DNA of 64,000 nucleotides from Anolis sagrei (GCF_037176765.1 NC_090023.1:108630366-108694365), one strand, 5' to 3'. Shown: positions 1-9,752, numbered from the stretch's first letter. A program made the numbers and translations. Notes: generated by a model not told the origin, from the sequence alone.

Positions 1-295
1 GGGTTGTGGAGTTTTGTTGTTTTGCCGTTTTGTGAGTGTGTTGTTTTTCATTTTGAGTAGATATGTTTGTACCTTGTGGGTTGTGTTATGGGCATGGGAA
101 TTTTGGTTAAGTTTCATTGGGTTTTTTTAGTTTTGTTGTTTTGCCGTTTTGTGAGTGTGTTGTTGTGTTGTTTTTCATTTTGAGTAGATATGTTTGTACC
201 TTGTGGGTTGTGTTATGGGCATGGGAATTTTGGTTAAGTTTCGTTGGGGTTTTTTTGAGTTTTGCTGTCCCGTTGAACCAACCTAACAGATTTAT
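1..295. repeat. tandem repeat, about two copies of a ~120-127-base unit
   Basis: The unit beginning GTTTTGTTGTTTTGCCG at 11 recurs at 130, the second copy carrying a small internal expansion, and a partial third begins near 250. The block runs into AACAGATTTATATATATAG, resembling the end of the repeat at 343-1531, so it may be the tail of a preceding copy. Confidence 0.7.
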
Positions 296-342
296 ATATA
301 TAGATTATGTATGTATGCATGTATTTATTTGTTTGTATTGAA

Positions 343-1531
343 TACTAGCCGTCCCCTGCTATGCGTTGCTGTGGCCCAGTCTGGTGATCTGGAAAATAAA
401 GTAACGAGAAAGTGTTGGTTTCTAATATATATAATTTCTTGATGCTTGTGGGTAAATAGTATTTCTTGCTGTTTCTTCGTCAGTGTTGATGTGGAGATTG
501 TCTGGTTTGCCTACTCAACATGCAACATATCATTGTCCTTTCAAATCTATGATATTATATCTCTGTGTCTGTGAATCATATCTATCTATTAATATCTATG
601 GCTGGATGGCTCTTTGTCAGGAGGGCTTTGATTATGTTTCCTTGCCCTGGTGAAGGGAGTTGGAATGGATGGCCTTAAGTATTTTCTGTTGGTCATGGGG
701 GTTCTGTGTGGGAAGTTTGGCCCAATTCTGTCATTAGTGGGGTTCAGAACACTCTTTGATTGTAGGTGAACTATAAATCCCAGTAACTACAATTCCCAAA
801 TGTCAAGGTCTATTTCCCCCAAACTCCATCTGTGTTCATATTTGGACATATGGAATATCTGTGCCAAGTTTGGTCCATATCAGGCATGTAGCCGGGGGGG
901 GGGGGGGGGGCTTGAGGGGCTTCAGCCCCCCCCCCCCCCCACGAAATTCTCATGGTGGTTCGCGAAAAGGCCTTACTGGTGCATTATTTAAACTGTTATG
1001 TTTATTCATATCATGATCTGATCACCATACTCAATATATCCCATATGCATGGGGGTATTGGGGTAATGGTTTGCTAGGCTAGACCCTCTTTCACTCAGAC
1101 TCAGCCCCCCCCCCGAAACCCCCCTGAAAAAAAATCAGCCCCCCCCCCCCCGAAACGAAATCCTGGCTACGGGCCTGGTCCAGGTCCATCATTGTTTGAG
1201 TCCACAGTGCTCTCTGGATGTAGAAGAACTACAACTCCCAAACTCAAGGTCAATGCCCACCAAAGCCTTCTAGTGTTTTCTGTTGGTCATGGGAGTCCTG
1301 TGTTCCACGTTTGGTTCAATTCCATCGTTGGTGGTGTTCGGAATGCTCTTTGATTGTAGGTGAACTATAAATTCCATCAACTACAACTCCCAAATGACAA
1401 AATCAATTTTTTTAGTGGTTGTCACTCCTTGGGTTAGTAGGTGTCTTGTAGCCAAATTTGGTGGCAATTCGTCCAACGGTTTTGGAGTTATGTTAATCCC
1501 ACAAACGAACATTACATTTTTATTTATATAG
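343..1531. repeat. unclassified interspersed repeat with internal duplication
   Basis: It begins TACTAGCCGTCCCCTGC and ends ACATTTTTATTTATATAG. Two internal segments (about 690-820 and 1300-1410) are diverged copies of each other, sharing CTTTGATTGTAGGTGAACTA. A hAT-like element interrupts it at 881-1177. The pattern recalls abundant anole repeats; I cannot assign a class. Confidence 0.5.
881..1177. mobile_element. hAT-like nonautonomous element with long G and C runs
   Basis: The ends are CAGGCATGTAGCC and, inverted, CAGGCCCGTAGCC. Flanking eight-base duplications GTCCATAT (873-880) and GTCCAGGT (1178-1185) agree at six of eight bases. Inside are runs of about 15 or more G or C that can pair. 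Confidence 0.6.
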
Positions 1532-1561
1532 ACTTGCCATTTATGAGACTACTGTCTAAAA

Positions 1562-1692
1562 CAGGCATGGCCCAACTTGGGGGTCCTTCAGGTGTTTTGG
1601 ACTTCAACTCCCATAATTCCTAACAGCAGGTTGGCTGTTAGAAATTGTGGGGGTTGAAGTCCAAAACACCTGGAGGGCCCAAGTTTTGCCTG
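1562..1692. mobile_element. hAT MITE, 131 bp, exact 8-bp target duplication
   Basis: GTCTAAAA flanks it exactly (1554-1561 and 1693-1700). The ends are inverted repeats starting CAGGC, and the whole element is nearly palindromic. It lies in CUL4A intron 1. Confidence 0.85.
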
Positions 1693-1899
1693 GTCTAAAA
1701 GGTGTCCCCAAAGTTACCACACCTGATCTATGGGTATAAGAGGACTTTGTTCAGTCTTCCTCAAACAGAGACTTTCAGGACACCTTGTACTCCAAAGTCC
1801 TGCCTACTCTGTGGCCAGGCTCCACCTGTCGTGTTGAGAATGGTGCAGAAGGCCCCATTTCGCCCCCTCCCCCAAAAAGAGGTGTCAAGAGTTCTCCAC

Positions 1900-2460
1900 A
1901 GCTTTTGGAGGCCTTGCCCTTCCTGAGGGGAGAAGGGCCGGAGGACGGCGAGCGGAGGAATGCCGAGGCTGAGCTCAGCAGTAGGGCAGCCCGGGGCCCA
2001 CACCCACCTCGGAAGTTTTTGATGACCAGCTTCTTGGAGGTGGCGGCGCCGCTGCGGCCCCCGGCCAGGGAGGCGGCCTTGGTGAGCCCGTTGGTGTGCC
2101 CCACCAAGGCCGACAAGTGCCGCTGCTGCTGCTGCTTCCTCTGGGGCTCGCCGGCCATTTTCGGGGCTCAGTGGCCCTGGGGTCCTCCCTCCCGTCCGGC
2201 CCTGGGCCTCCGGGAAGCAACCAGGCGCATCTCCTCAGGGCCGGAGAAGGAAGGGAAGCAGGCGGGCAGGCAGGCCTTCGCGGGGAGGAGGGAGAGAGAG
2301 AGGCCGTCCTTCGCGGCGCCTCACAAAATGGCTCCTCCCCCTCCTCCTTCGCTGGAAGGAGGGATCACGGCGGGACAGAGCGGGCGCCTCCTACACGGTG
2401 GGACTGACGCGCCTTGGCACCGCTTGGAATCTACTGAATCCTGGGAGTCGCCGCCGCCGC
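1900..2460 (-). promoter_or_regulatory. CUL4A: CpG-rich CUL4A promoter and first exon
   Basis: A GC- and CpG-dense stretch surrounds CUL4A exon 1. It has YY1-like AAAATGGC motifs at the start codon (minus strand) and near 2327 (plus strand), and no TATA box. The plus-strand motif leaves open some divergent transcription toward PCID2. Confidence 0.6.
2008..2158 (-). CDS. CUL4A: CUL4A exon 1 (cullin-4A N-terminus), gene continues off the left edge
   Basis: Cullin-4A is the scaffold of the CRL4 ubiquitin ligase (DDB1 at its N-terminus, RBX1 at its C-terminus). The minus strand starts at 2158 with MAGEPQRKQQQQRHLSALVG and ends SKKLVIKNFR, matching the vertebrate CUL4A first exon (SALVG-TNGLTK ... 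SKKLVIKNFR). The exon is 50 codons plus one base, and a donor GTGGGT follows at 2007. An in-frame TGA lies 12 bases upstream and the start has A at -3 and G at +4, so the start is firm. A four-Gln run from CAG codons is inserted relative to the human N-terminus as I recall it. Positions 1-2007 are intron 1. The paralogue CUL4B has a much longer N-terminus and different neighbours, so CUL4A is preferred. The exon lies in a CpG-rich stretch, head-to-head with PCID2. Confidence 0.9.
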
Positions 2461-2489
2461 TTGCTGTCTTCGGCAGAGGAGGCTAAAGA

Positions 2490-2835
2490 ATAAAACCCCA
2501 CAATATCTGCTTTGAACTGGAATATATGGCAGTGTGGACTCAGCCCCCTTCCACACAGCTCTATATCCCAGAATATCATGGCAGAAAATCCCACAATATC
2601 TGCTTTGAACTGGGTTATCTGAGTCCACACTCAGATAATGTGGGATTTTCTATTTAGTTATTCTGAAATATAGGGCTGTGTGGAAGGGACCCCAGAATAT
2701 CAGGGCAGGAAATCCCAACTTATCTGAGTGTGGACTCAGATAACCCGGTTCAAAGCAGATATTGTGGGATTTTCTGCCTTGATATTCTGAGATACAGGGC
2801 TGTGTGGAAGGACCCCCAGAATATCAGGGCAGGAA

Positions 2836-2840
<5 letters not shown>
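2490..2840. mobile_element. palindromic MITE cluster (CCTTCCACACAGC family)
   Basis: Overlapping copies of a hairpin-forming family carry CCTTCCACACAGC at one end, TGTGTGGAAGG at the other, and ATATCTGCTTTGAACTGG inside. The right part is broken at about 2840 by an L2-type LINE and resumes near 3760. Confidence 0.75.
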
Positions 2841-2880
<40 letters not shown>

Positions 2881-3752
2881 TAAAATGAAAATGAACAAAA
2901 TCTGGCTACCAGTATTAAAAAAACTCTAAAATTACAACAGCACAAGAACAGAGAGGAAACAAACAAGGGCATCTAATTACCTCTCAACAAAAGTTTGCTC
3001 CAGGCACTGTCAGGCCATTATATGCTAATCAAGGTAGTCAGTTGAAACATTCACACCTAGCTCCAGCAGACAAGAGTACTTTGTCCCACCCTGGTCATTC
3101 CACAGATATATAAACCCTTTTTCCTAGTTCCAACAGACCTCACTACCTCTGAGGATGCTTGCCATAGATGCAGGCGAAACGTCAGGAGAGAATGCCTTTA
3201 GAACATGGCCATATAGGCCGAAAAAACCTACAACAATCCAGTGATTCCGGCCATGAAAGCCTTAGACAGTAATAATAAAACTTTATTTATACCCTGCTAC
3301 CATCTCCCCAAGGGACTCGGTGCGGCTTACATGAGGCCAAGCCCACAGTACATCAATAAACAAAAGCAATAACAAACAAAAGCAATACAATTAATATAAA
3401 ACACATAACAAAAAAAATAAATCAACAGTAACACACAAGTATTTAAAACCAATGGCCAGGCCAAATGTAATAGATTAAAATTAAAAATAATGCTGGACAT
3501 GGACAAGGTGGGATATAACTGGGTAGAATTTTCAAGGAGAGATGAAGGAACGCAGTCAGTCCTAAATCAATGGTAAAGTGCATTTTGAGGGCAGATTGCT
3601 GAGGATTTTCCATATTATGGGAAGGCACACTGGAACAACCACGTTTTCAGGCTCCTCCTAAAGTCTGCCAGAGTTGGGACATGTCTGATGTCCTTGGGAA
3701 GTGAGTTCCAGAGTTGGGGGGCCGCCATCGAGAAGGCCCTCTCCCTCATGCA
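2840..3752 (-). mobile_element. L2-type LINE 3' end with (TAA)n tail, split by a Penelope tail
   Basis: In minus orientation the element runs from a C-terminal coding remnant (GGAACTCACTTCCCAAGGAC) to CACCGAGTCCCTTGGGGAGA and a (TAA)n tail. The tail is cut at about 2880 by a Penelope-like insertion and resumes at 3271. Confidence 0.7.
2880..3270 (+). mobile_element. Penelope-like element 3' tail
   Basis: It runs from AAAATCTGGCTACCAGTA to ATTCCGGCCATGAAAGCC and is nearly identical to 48948-49325, where the end of the Penelope reading frame is still joined to it. It is inserted in a (TAA)n tail. Confidence 0.7.
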
Positions 3753-3756
3753 AAGG

Positions 3757-4275
3757 AGGATATCCCATTTTATCTGAGTGTGGACTCAGATAACCCACTT
3801 CAAAGCAGATATTGTGGGATTTTCTGCCTTGATATTCTGAGATACAGAGCTGTGTGGAATATCAAGGCAGGAAATCCCACATTATCTGCTTTGTACTGGG
3901 GGCCCTTTGACACAGCCCTATATCCCAGAATATCAAGGAAGAAAATCCCACATTATCTGCTTTGAACTGGAATGTATGGCAATGTGAACTCAGATAACCC
4001 AGTTCAAGTAAGAAAATGTGGGATTTTCAGCCTTGACATTCTGAGGGCCCTTCCACACAGCCATATATCCCAGAATATCAAGGCAGAAAATCCCACAATA
4101 TCTGAGTGTGGACTCAGAAAACCCAGTTCAAAGCAGATATTGTGGGATTTCCTGCCTTGAGATTCTGGGATGTAGGGCTGTATGGAAGGGCCCTGAGTTG
4201 TCTGAGTCCACACTCAGATAATGTGAGATTTTGTGCCTTGATATTCTAGGATATAGGGCTATGTGGAAGGGCCCC
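3757..4275. mobile_element. palindromic MITE cluster (CCTTCCACACAGC family)
   Basis: At least three head-to-tail and inverted partial copies with CCACACAGCCATATATCCC and TGTGGGATTTTCTGCCTTGA motifs. Confidence 0.75.
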
Positions 4276-4840
4276 CAGAAAGCAAGCTTGCCTTGATCTC
4301 AGCCACCCATGTGGAAGGGGATATCGAACAGGAGTCAATAAAGGGATACCCTCAACCAGTTTTGAAGATAAATGGGTTCAAGCCCAGAAAACATATGTTG
4401 CCGCAATAGATCTGTTAGTTAGAAACCCAAAAACCACAGCTGCCTGTCATTGGATCTGCTGGAATTTGTTCTTTAAATCCCCTGGAAAGCTTATAATGCT
4501 CCTCAAATGGAGATGCCCTGGGAGGCACATGGCCTTGGGAACAAACCTGTTGAGCAAATATGATTCTAGAGCGTGTCACATTTATTGCTTTTGGTTTAAA
4601 GGTCAAAGCAAAAAAAAAACAAACCCAACAAAAATATAAACAAAGGTATACCCAGTAGATTTTACTCTCTAAATTGGCATCAATTGATTATTTGAATGTG
4701 TTATGCTTTCTATTAGTTTTATGTTTGCTTTAAACTTATGTGCTTTAACTGGTTTTATGTGTTTTTAGTTATATGTTGTATTTTAATTCTATGTTGTACT
4801 CTACTTTGAGCCTTAATGAGATATGGGTTAGAAATAAGTT
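4276..4840. other. intergenic stretch, nothing recognised
   Basis: AT-rich single-copy-looking sequence with short A runs. No conserved reading frame or known repeat was identified. Confidence 0.4.
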
Positions 4841-4842
4841 GT

Positions 4843-5095
4843 GTCAAAATGGGTTGCTGTGAGCTTTCCTGGGCTGTATGGCCATGTTCCAGAAGCATTC
4901 TTCCCTGGCATTTTGCCCACATCAATGACAGGCAAGCTCAGAGGTTGTGAGGTCTGTTGGAAACTAGGCAAGTGGGGTTTATGTATCTGTGGAATGGCCA
5001 GGTTGGGATAAAGAACTCTTGCCTGCTTTAGGCAAGTGTGCATGTTGCAATTGGCCAGCTTGATTATTACTGAATGGCCTTGCAGCTTCAAATAA
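4843..5095 (-). mobile_element. older Penelope-like tail
   Basis: A diverged minus copy containing GGCTGTATGGCCATGTTCC and CTCAGAGGTTGTGAGGTC, most similar to the copy at 24541-24800. Confidence 0.6.
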
Positions 5096-5270
5096 GTTGC
5101 TGTTATTGAAATTCAATGTGCTTGGGATTATTTTGGGGAGGGGCTTTGCTAAAGGTCCTTGAATAAAAGCAAGAAAATTACAATGAGGCAGTTTCCAGGC
5201 TGATCCTGTTTAAGGTAAACAGGCAATTTTGAGTCAACAGGTTTTTCATAAGATTTTGGCATAAATCCAG

Positions 5271-5494
5271 CTGGGTGGTTGTAGTTTTTTTGGCAATAAA
5301 GCCATGTTCTAGAAGCATTCTCTCCTGATGTTTTGCCTGCATCTGTGGTAGGCATCCTCAGAGGTTGTGAGATCCTCACAACCTTTGAGGATGCAGGTGA
5401 AACGTCAGGAGAGAATGCTTCTAGAACATGGCCATACAGCCCAAAAAACCTGCAACAACCCAGTGATTCAGTCCATGAAAGCCTTTGACAATAC
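5271..5494. mobile_element. palindromic Penelope-tail element
   Basis: A minus-oriented tail fragment (5271-5365) meets a plus-oriented one (5370-5463) head to head, giving a hairpin with arms of about 95 bases. The junction is TTGTGAGATCCTCACAACC, almost the same as in the element at 61194-61429. Confidence 0.65.
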
Positions 5495-5515
5495 ATTAAA
5501 CCCATCTGTTATTCA

Positions 5516-5662
5516 CAAAAGGCACCAGATTCCCATCAGAACTTGGAAGCTAAGCAAATTCAGCCCTGGTTAGTACTTCGACAGGAGAGTGCCAACAAAT
5601 CCTAGGTGCTGTGGGCTATATTTCAGAGGAAGGAATTGGCAAAGCCACCTCTGAGCAAAACT
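5516..5662 (+). mobile_element. 5S-Sauria-type SINE (5S rRNA-derived), partial
   Basis: AACTTGGAAGCTAAGCAAAT, CCTGGTTAGTACTT and AGGTGCTGTGGGCTATATTT follow the 5S rRNA internal promoter and 3' half, then the SINE body TCAGAGGAAGGAATTGGCAA. Confidence 0.75.
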
Positions 5663-5745
5663 ACAACTCCCATAATTCCGTAGCATTGTGCATTAGCAAT
5701 TAAAGTGGTGCCGAACTGTCTTTAAATCTACATTGCAGATGCATC
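5663..5745. mobile_element. MITE fragment (CATCTACACTGTAGA family)
   Basis: ACTACAACTCCCATAATTCC through TCTACATTGCAGATGCAT matches the family seen whole at 37425-37625. Confidence 0.5.
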
Positions 5746-5759
5746 CTAGATCTCACCCA

Positions 5760-5850
5760 ATACTTATTTATTTATTTACGACATTTATATGCCGCCCTTC
5801 TCACCCCAAGGGGGACTCAAGAGTGGCTTACAAAATATAAATACATATGT
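5760..5850 (-). mobile_element. L2-type LINE 3' tail fragment
   Basis: TTTATTTATTTACGACATTT then TATGCCGCCCTTCTCACCCC is the inverted LINE 3' end. Confidence 0.5.
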
Positions 5851-6063
5851 ATTGTTGAAGGCTTTCATGGCTGGAATCACTAGGTTCTTGTAGGTTTTTT
5901 CGGGCTATAGGGCCATTTCTCCTGACGTTTCGCCTGCATCTATGGCAAGCATCCTCAGAGGTAGTGAGGTCTGTTGGAAATAGGAAAATGGGTTTATATA
6001 TCTGTGGAATGACTGGGGTGGGGCAAAGAGCTCTCTGCTGAAACTAGGTGTGAATGTTTCAGC
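5850..6063 (-). mobile_element. Penelope-like tail
   Basis: A minus copy from GAAGGCTTTCATGGCTGGAA to GCTAGGTGTGAATGTTTC-like sequence. Confidence 0.65.
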
Positions 6064-6074
6064 AATATATTATT

Positions 6075-6395
6075 AGCATAGTACTTCAGGAAATACTTCA
6101 GGAAATAATGCCCGACTGCTCATTGGAGGGAAGGATAGTAGAGGTCAAGATTAAGTATTTTGGCCACATCACAAGAAGAAAGGAAAGCTTAGAGAAGACA
6201 ATTATGCTGGGGAAGATGGAAGGAAAAAGGAAGAGGGGCTGACCAAGGGCAAGATGGATGGATGGTATCCTTGAAGTGACTGGCTTGACTCTGAAGGAGC
6301 TGGGGGTGGTGACGGCCGACAGGGAGCTCTGGCGTGGTCTAGTCCAGGAGGTCACGAAGAGTCGGAAACGACTGAACAAATGAACAACACAAGAT
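6075..6395 (+). mobile_element. RTE/BovB-type LINE 3' end
   Basis: The plus strand encodes the C-terminal tail of an RTE-type reverse transcriptase: KRKRG, then (frame shifted) TRWMDGI-like and LTLKELGVVTADRELWRGL, ending near GAAGAGTCGGAAACGACTGA. It is frame-disrupted and dead. Confidence 0.7.
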
Positions 6396-6459
6396 CAATA
6401 TTAAATATTACTATATTGTACTATACCATTATATTGTAATATTATTAGTAAAATTACAT

Positions 6460-6475
6460 ATAATAATAATAATAA

Positions 6476-6513
<38 letters not shown>
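6460..6513. repeat. (TTA)n microsatellite
   Basis: Uninterrupted TTA/TAA triplets, probably the tail of a lost LINE copy. Confidence 0.8.
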
Positions 6514-6515
<2 letters not shown>

Positions 6516-6519
6516 TGCA

Positions 6520-6785
6520 TTGGAGCCCCTGGTGGCGCAGTGGGTTAAACCCCTGTGCCAGCAGGACTGAAGACCGACAGATCGCAGGTTTGAATCCGGG
6601 GAGAGGTGGATGAGCTCCCTCTATCAGCTCCAGCTCCTCATGCAGGGACATGAGAGAAACCTCCATGGATGATAAACATCAAATCATCCAGGCGTCCCCT
6701 TGGCAACGTCCTTGCAGACGGCCAATTCTCTCACACCAGAAACGACTTGCAGTTTCTCAAGTTGCTCCTGACATGACAAGAAAAT
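6520..6785 (+). mobile_element. ACA-Sauria-type SINE (tRNA-derived)
   Basis: Box A TGGCGCAGTGG (6533-6543) and box B GGTTTGAATCC (6587-6597) mark the tRNA-like head. The tail carries TCAAGTTGCTCCTGACATG. A complete-looking copy, not a functional tRNA. Confidence 0.8.
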
Positions 6786-6999
6786 TGCATTATATATTAT
6801 AAATACTATATGTATATTCAATATATTATATTATATTGCACTATATTCTATTATTAGAATAGCACAGGAGACAAGGTGGAACTGGAATTTTAAATGCATG
6901 GATGAAATTATGTGCAGTTTCGCAGGCAGACGCCTGGCGTGAGCAATAACAGCATATATTTAGCACCACAGATCCTATCGTTGGCACCCTATTTAGCCT

Positions 7000-7490
7000 G
7001 CAAGCAGCTCCTGCAAGCACTCCAGCAGTGCATGAACTCAACTGAAATCCCTCTCGTCCTAAGCCGCGAATCGCGCGCTGCTTGCCACTTAATAGGCTTT
7101 GCCCTGCCACGGGATACAGCTTGGCCACGCCTCCTCCGAGCCGCAGCAAGAATAAGCCACGCCCACCCGCTCCGCTTGCATCGTGAGGCGTTTGTTGTGG
7201 CCGGGCACGTCACGTGCCGAGGAGAGTGGGCGGAGCTTTTGGGGCTTGGCAGCCAATCAGCGAAGGAGCGGGATTTCCGTCAGCAGAAAGGAAGTCCCCT
7301 TTTGAGAGAGAGAGAAAAAAAGGTTCCGCTTATCTCTCGATGAACCTTCTTATGGACCGAGGCTGGCCTCGTGGCGACGCACCTGTGCAATCGGGTTAAC
7401 GGGTAGGCAAAGAGGATAAAGGCGGTGAGTGTGTGGGTAGAGGGCAGGTGTTGTGCGCATGCGCGTTCTTACAACATGGCGGCGGGCTCT
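7000..7490 (+). promoter_or_regulatory. PCID2: CpG-rich probable PCID2 promoter with CCAAT, E-box, GC-box, NRF1 and YY1 motifs
   Basis: This stretch stands out from AT-rich surroundings by its CpGs. It holds GTCACGTG (USF/TFE-type E-box) at 7209-7216, GGGCGG at 7228-7233, CCAAT at 7253-7257, a full NRF1 palindrome TGCGCATGCGCG at 7454-7465 and a YY1-like ACATGGCGGC at 7474-7483. There is no TATA box. YY1 and NRF1 sites usually sit at the start of TATA-less housekeeping genes. A possible first-exon donor GTGAGT is at 7425, but start site and noncoding exon 1 cannot be fixed from sequence. It lies 4.4 kb upstream of the PCID2 start codon on the correct side. Confidence 0.6.
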
Positions 7491-7499
7491 TTCCTTATT

Positions 7500-8098
7500 T
7501 CTGAAGCATGACATTCCGTTCGACTTTTTCAGGCCCCAGAGGCTGGAGACACAAAGCCCTTTAAAACGACTGAACACTTCTTTCCTTTTTAAACAAATGT
7601 TCATTGAGATTTGTGTGCCTTTGCTGTCTGACTCGCGCCTTTTGAAAAAGATGGCATTGAGCATGTGCAGAGTGCCAGGAAGGACTAGTCGTGGCAGGGG
7701 GCCCTTGTCTTTCAAACAATGCGATCCTCTGCTTTCTTGGATGTCATGGTTTCCAACGAATCGTGCCTTTTCAAAATATGACAGTCTCAGCTTAGACTCC
7801 CTAACTTCTAGAGCTTTGTTTTATTTATTCTAGGGTGTTATTCATATTTTATTTGCTCTAGGAATGGGGCCCATTTATTTAAATGTTTTACTAATCCATG
7901 GTACCCACAGAGCTCCTCTCCAGCACATCTCAAATGACTTCATTCTTTTTCTCTCCAATTTCTTCACAATCATACATAGAAATGGAAAATACTATGGCAT
8001 GGACAATCCTGACTTCAGTGTGCAATGATATATCGTTACACTTCAGGATCTTGTCTCCTTCATGATTGCCCTTTCCAGAGCCTAGTCTTTTTCAGATG
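7500..8098. other. PCID2: flank of the PCID2 promoter, nothing recognised
   Basis: Probably PCID2 intron 1 or 5' UTR. No conserved reading frame and no recognised repeat. Confidence 0.4.
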
Positions 8099-8111
8099 TC
8101 TTGACTCCATT

Positions 8112-8154
<43 letters not shown>

Positions 8155-8940
8155 TATTTGTACCCCACCCTATCTCCCCGAGCAGACTCAGGGCTGTTTC
8201 CAACAAAAGTAACAAATTGGCAAACATTCAATGCAAAAAAAAAAAACAAAAAAAAAGCTGTGGAACTCCCTCCCTGCTGAAATTAGACAGGCGCCTTCCC
8301 TCATGGCCTTCCGCAAGGGCCTGAAAACCTGGCTCTTCGAAAAGGCCTTCAACTAAGTGCTATGCTTTGGAATGACCACCGGAATGGACTATGACTACGA
8401 GATTGATTATGACCCAAACAAGACGAAGCGGATTTTTAGTTTAATTAGCTGTGTGTTAGTAAGATGTGTGTTATGGCCCTGAATTTACTGTAACTGTTGT
8501 CTTTATGTTCTATGTTCTGTACACCGCCACGAGTCGCCTTCGGGCTGAGAGTGGCGGTTAACAAGTGCAAATAATAAATAAATAATAATAAATAAATAAA
8601 AACCCAACTATGATAAATCAAATCAAAAACAGTGAATAAAACAATCTCAAACTTATAGAACTCAATAAAAATAATACATAACTGAACTTACCTAAATATA
8701 ATATAAACCATCACACACAATTTCCACAGGCTGAAGTAGATGTCCAATATCTAGGCAAGGATATATATAAAGGTTTTCCTCCTCTCCGTATCCTAAGGTG
8801 CATAAATGAGTTTTTAAAGGAGAGGAGAGTGGGGGCTGTTTTTATTTCTTTATGGAGGGAGTTCCAGCAGAGGGGGGGGGACTACAGAGAAGACCCCCTC
8901 TCTCATCCCCACCAACCATGCTTGAGACGGGGGTGGCCAC
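8112..8940 (-). mobile_element. L2-type LINE 3' end, split by a second LINE tail
   Basis: A (AAT)n tail at 8117-8152 and CTTTATTTGTACCCCACCCT start the inverted copy. Its coding remnant (GGAGGGAGTTCCAGCAGAGG) lies near 8855-8935. A plus-strand tail is inserted at about 8245-8600. Confidence 0.65.
8245..8600 (+). mobile_element. L2-type LINE 3' end inserted in another LINE
   Basis: It runs from GCTGTGGAACTCCCTCCCTG through ACCGCCACGAGTCGCCTTCG to a (AATAAATA)n tail. The same subfamily occurs inverted at 53278-53430. Confidence 0.7.
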
Positions 8941-8944
8941 GTAT

Positions 8945-9078
8945 CCCTATATCCCAGAATCTCAAGGCAGAATTCCCACAATATCTGCTTTGAACAGGAT
9001 TTTCTACCTTGATATTCTGAGATATAGTACTGTGTGGAAGGGCCCCCAGAATATCAGGGCAGGAAATCACACATTATC

Positions 9079-9126
<48 letters not shown>

Positions 9127-9370
9127 GTACCCCGCTACCATCTCTCCAAGGGACTTGGTGCAGCTTACATGAGGCCGAGCCCGAACACAACAATACAAGC
9201 AATAATCACAACAATACAAGCAAGTAAAATAAAAACATAAACAATAAACATATAACATTATCAATAAGACAACATACAATTAAAAACTGTGGGAAGGCCA
9301 AATGTAAAATTAAAAATTGGAAATAGTGCTCTAAGTGTGAACCCAGATAACCCAAGTCACCCTTGTCCTT
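8945..9370. mobile_element. palindromic MITE interrupted by a LINE tail
   Basis: MITE motifs ATCCCAGAATCTCAAGGCAG and GTGTGGAAGGGCCC precede a (AAT)n-tailed inverted L2-type tail at 9080-9330. AACCCAGATAACCC resumes after it. Confidence 0.6.
9080..9330 (-). mobile_element. L2-type LINE 3' tail with (TAA)n
   Basis: Twelve or so AAT triplets then CTTTATTTGTACCCCGCTAC and GTGCAGCTTACATGAGGCC, inverted. Confidence 0.7.
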
Positions 9371-9386
9371 ATTTTTGTTTTCTTGG

Positions 9387-9540
9387 GGACCTTCCACATA
9401 ACCATATAACCCAGAATATCAAGGCAATAATCCATGATACCTGCTTTGAACTGGGTTATCTGAATTAACAGTGCCATATAACCCAGTTCAAAGCAGATAA
9501 TGTGGGATTTTATACAGCCATGTGGAAGGGGCCTTGATAT
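9387..9540. mobile_element. palindromic MITE (CCTTCCACACAGC family)
   Basis: A single near-complete copy from GGGGACCTTCCACATAACC to ATGTGGAAGGGGCC. Confidence 0.75.
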
Positions 9541-9603
9541 TCAGCTGTAAATCTGCCTTTACACTTTCTTCTTTTACTTTCTTCAGTAATTAGAGTCATA
9601 AAA

Positions 9604-9752
9604 GGCCCTTCCACACAGTCCTATATCCCAGAATATCAAGTAAGAAAATCCCACATTATCTGAGTGTGGACTCAGATAACCCAGTTTAAGGCAGATATTG
9701 TTGGATTTTCCGCCTTGTATTCTGGGATATAGAGCTGTGTGGAAGGGCCCAG
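9604..9752. mobile_element. palindromic MITE (CCTTCCACACAGC family)
   Basis: GGCCCTTCCACACAGTCC to GCTGTGTGGAAGGGCCC, near-complete. Confidence 0.75.

Noticed and set aside
1785-2486. A 233-codon open frame on the plus strand
   Set aside because: It is antisense to CUL4A exon 1 in a CpG-rich stretch where stops are rare, and shows no family signature.
6520-6785. tRNA gene (boxes A and B present)
   Set aside because: The sequence does not fold as a cloverleaf and continues into a SINE body and tail; same for 47565-47740, 59128-59345 and 63135-63300.
7476-7508. Short upstream ORF from the ATG in the YY1 motif
   Set aside because: It ends after eleven codons and is not linked in frame to PCID2; the ATG is best explained as part of the YY1-like site.
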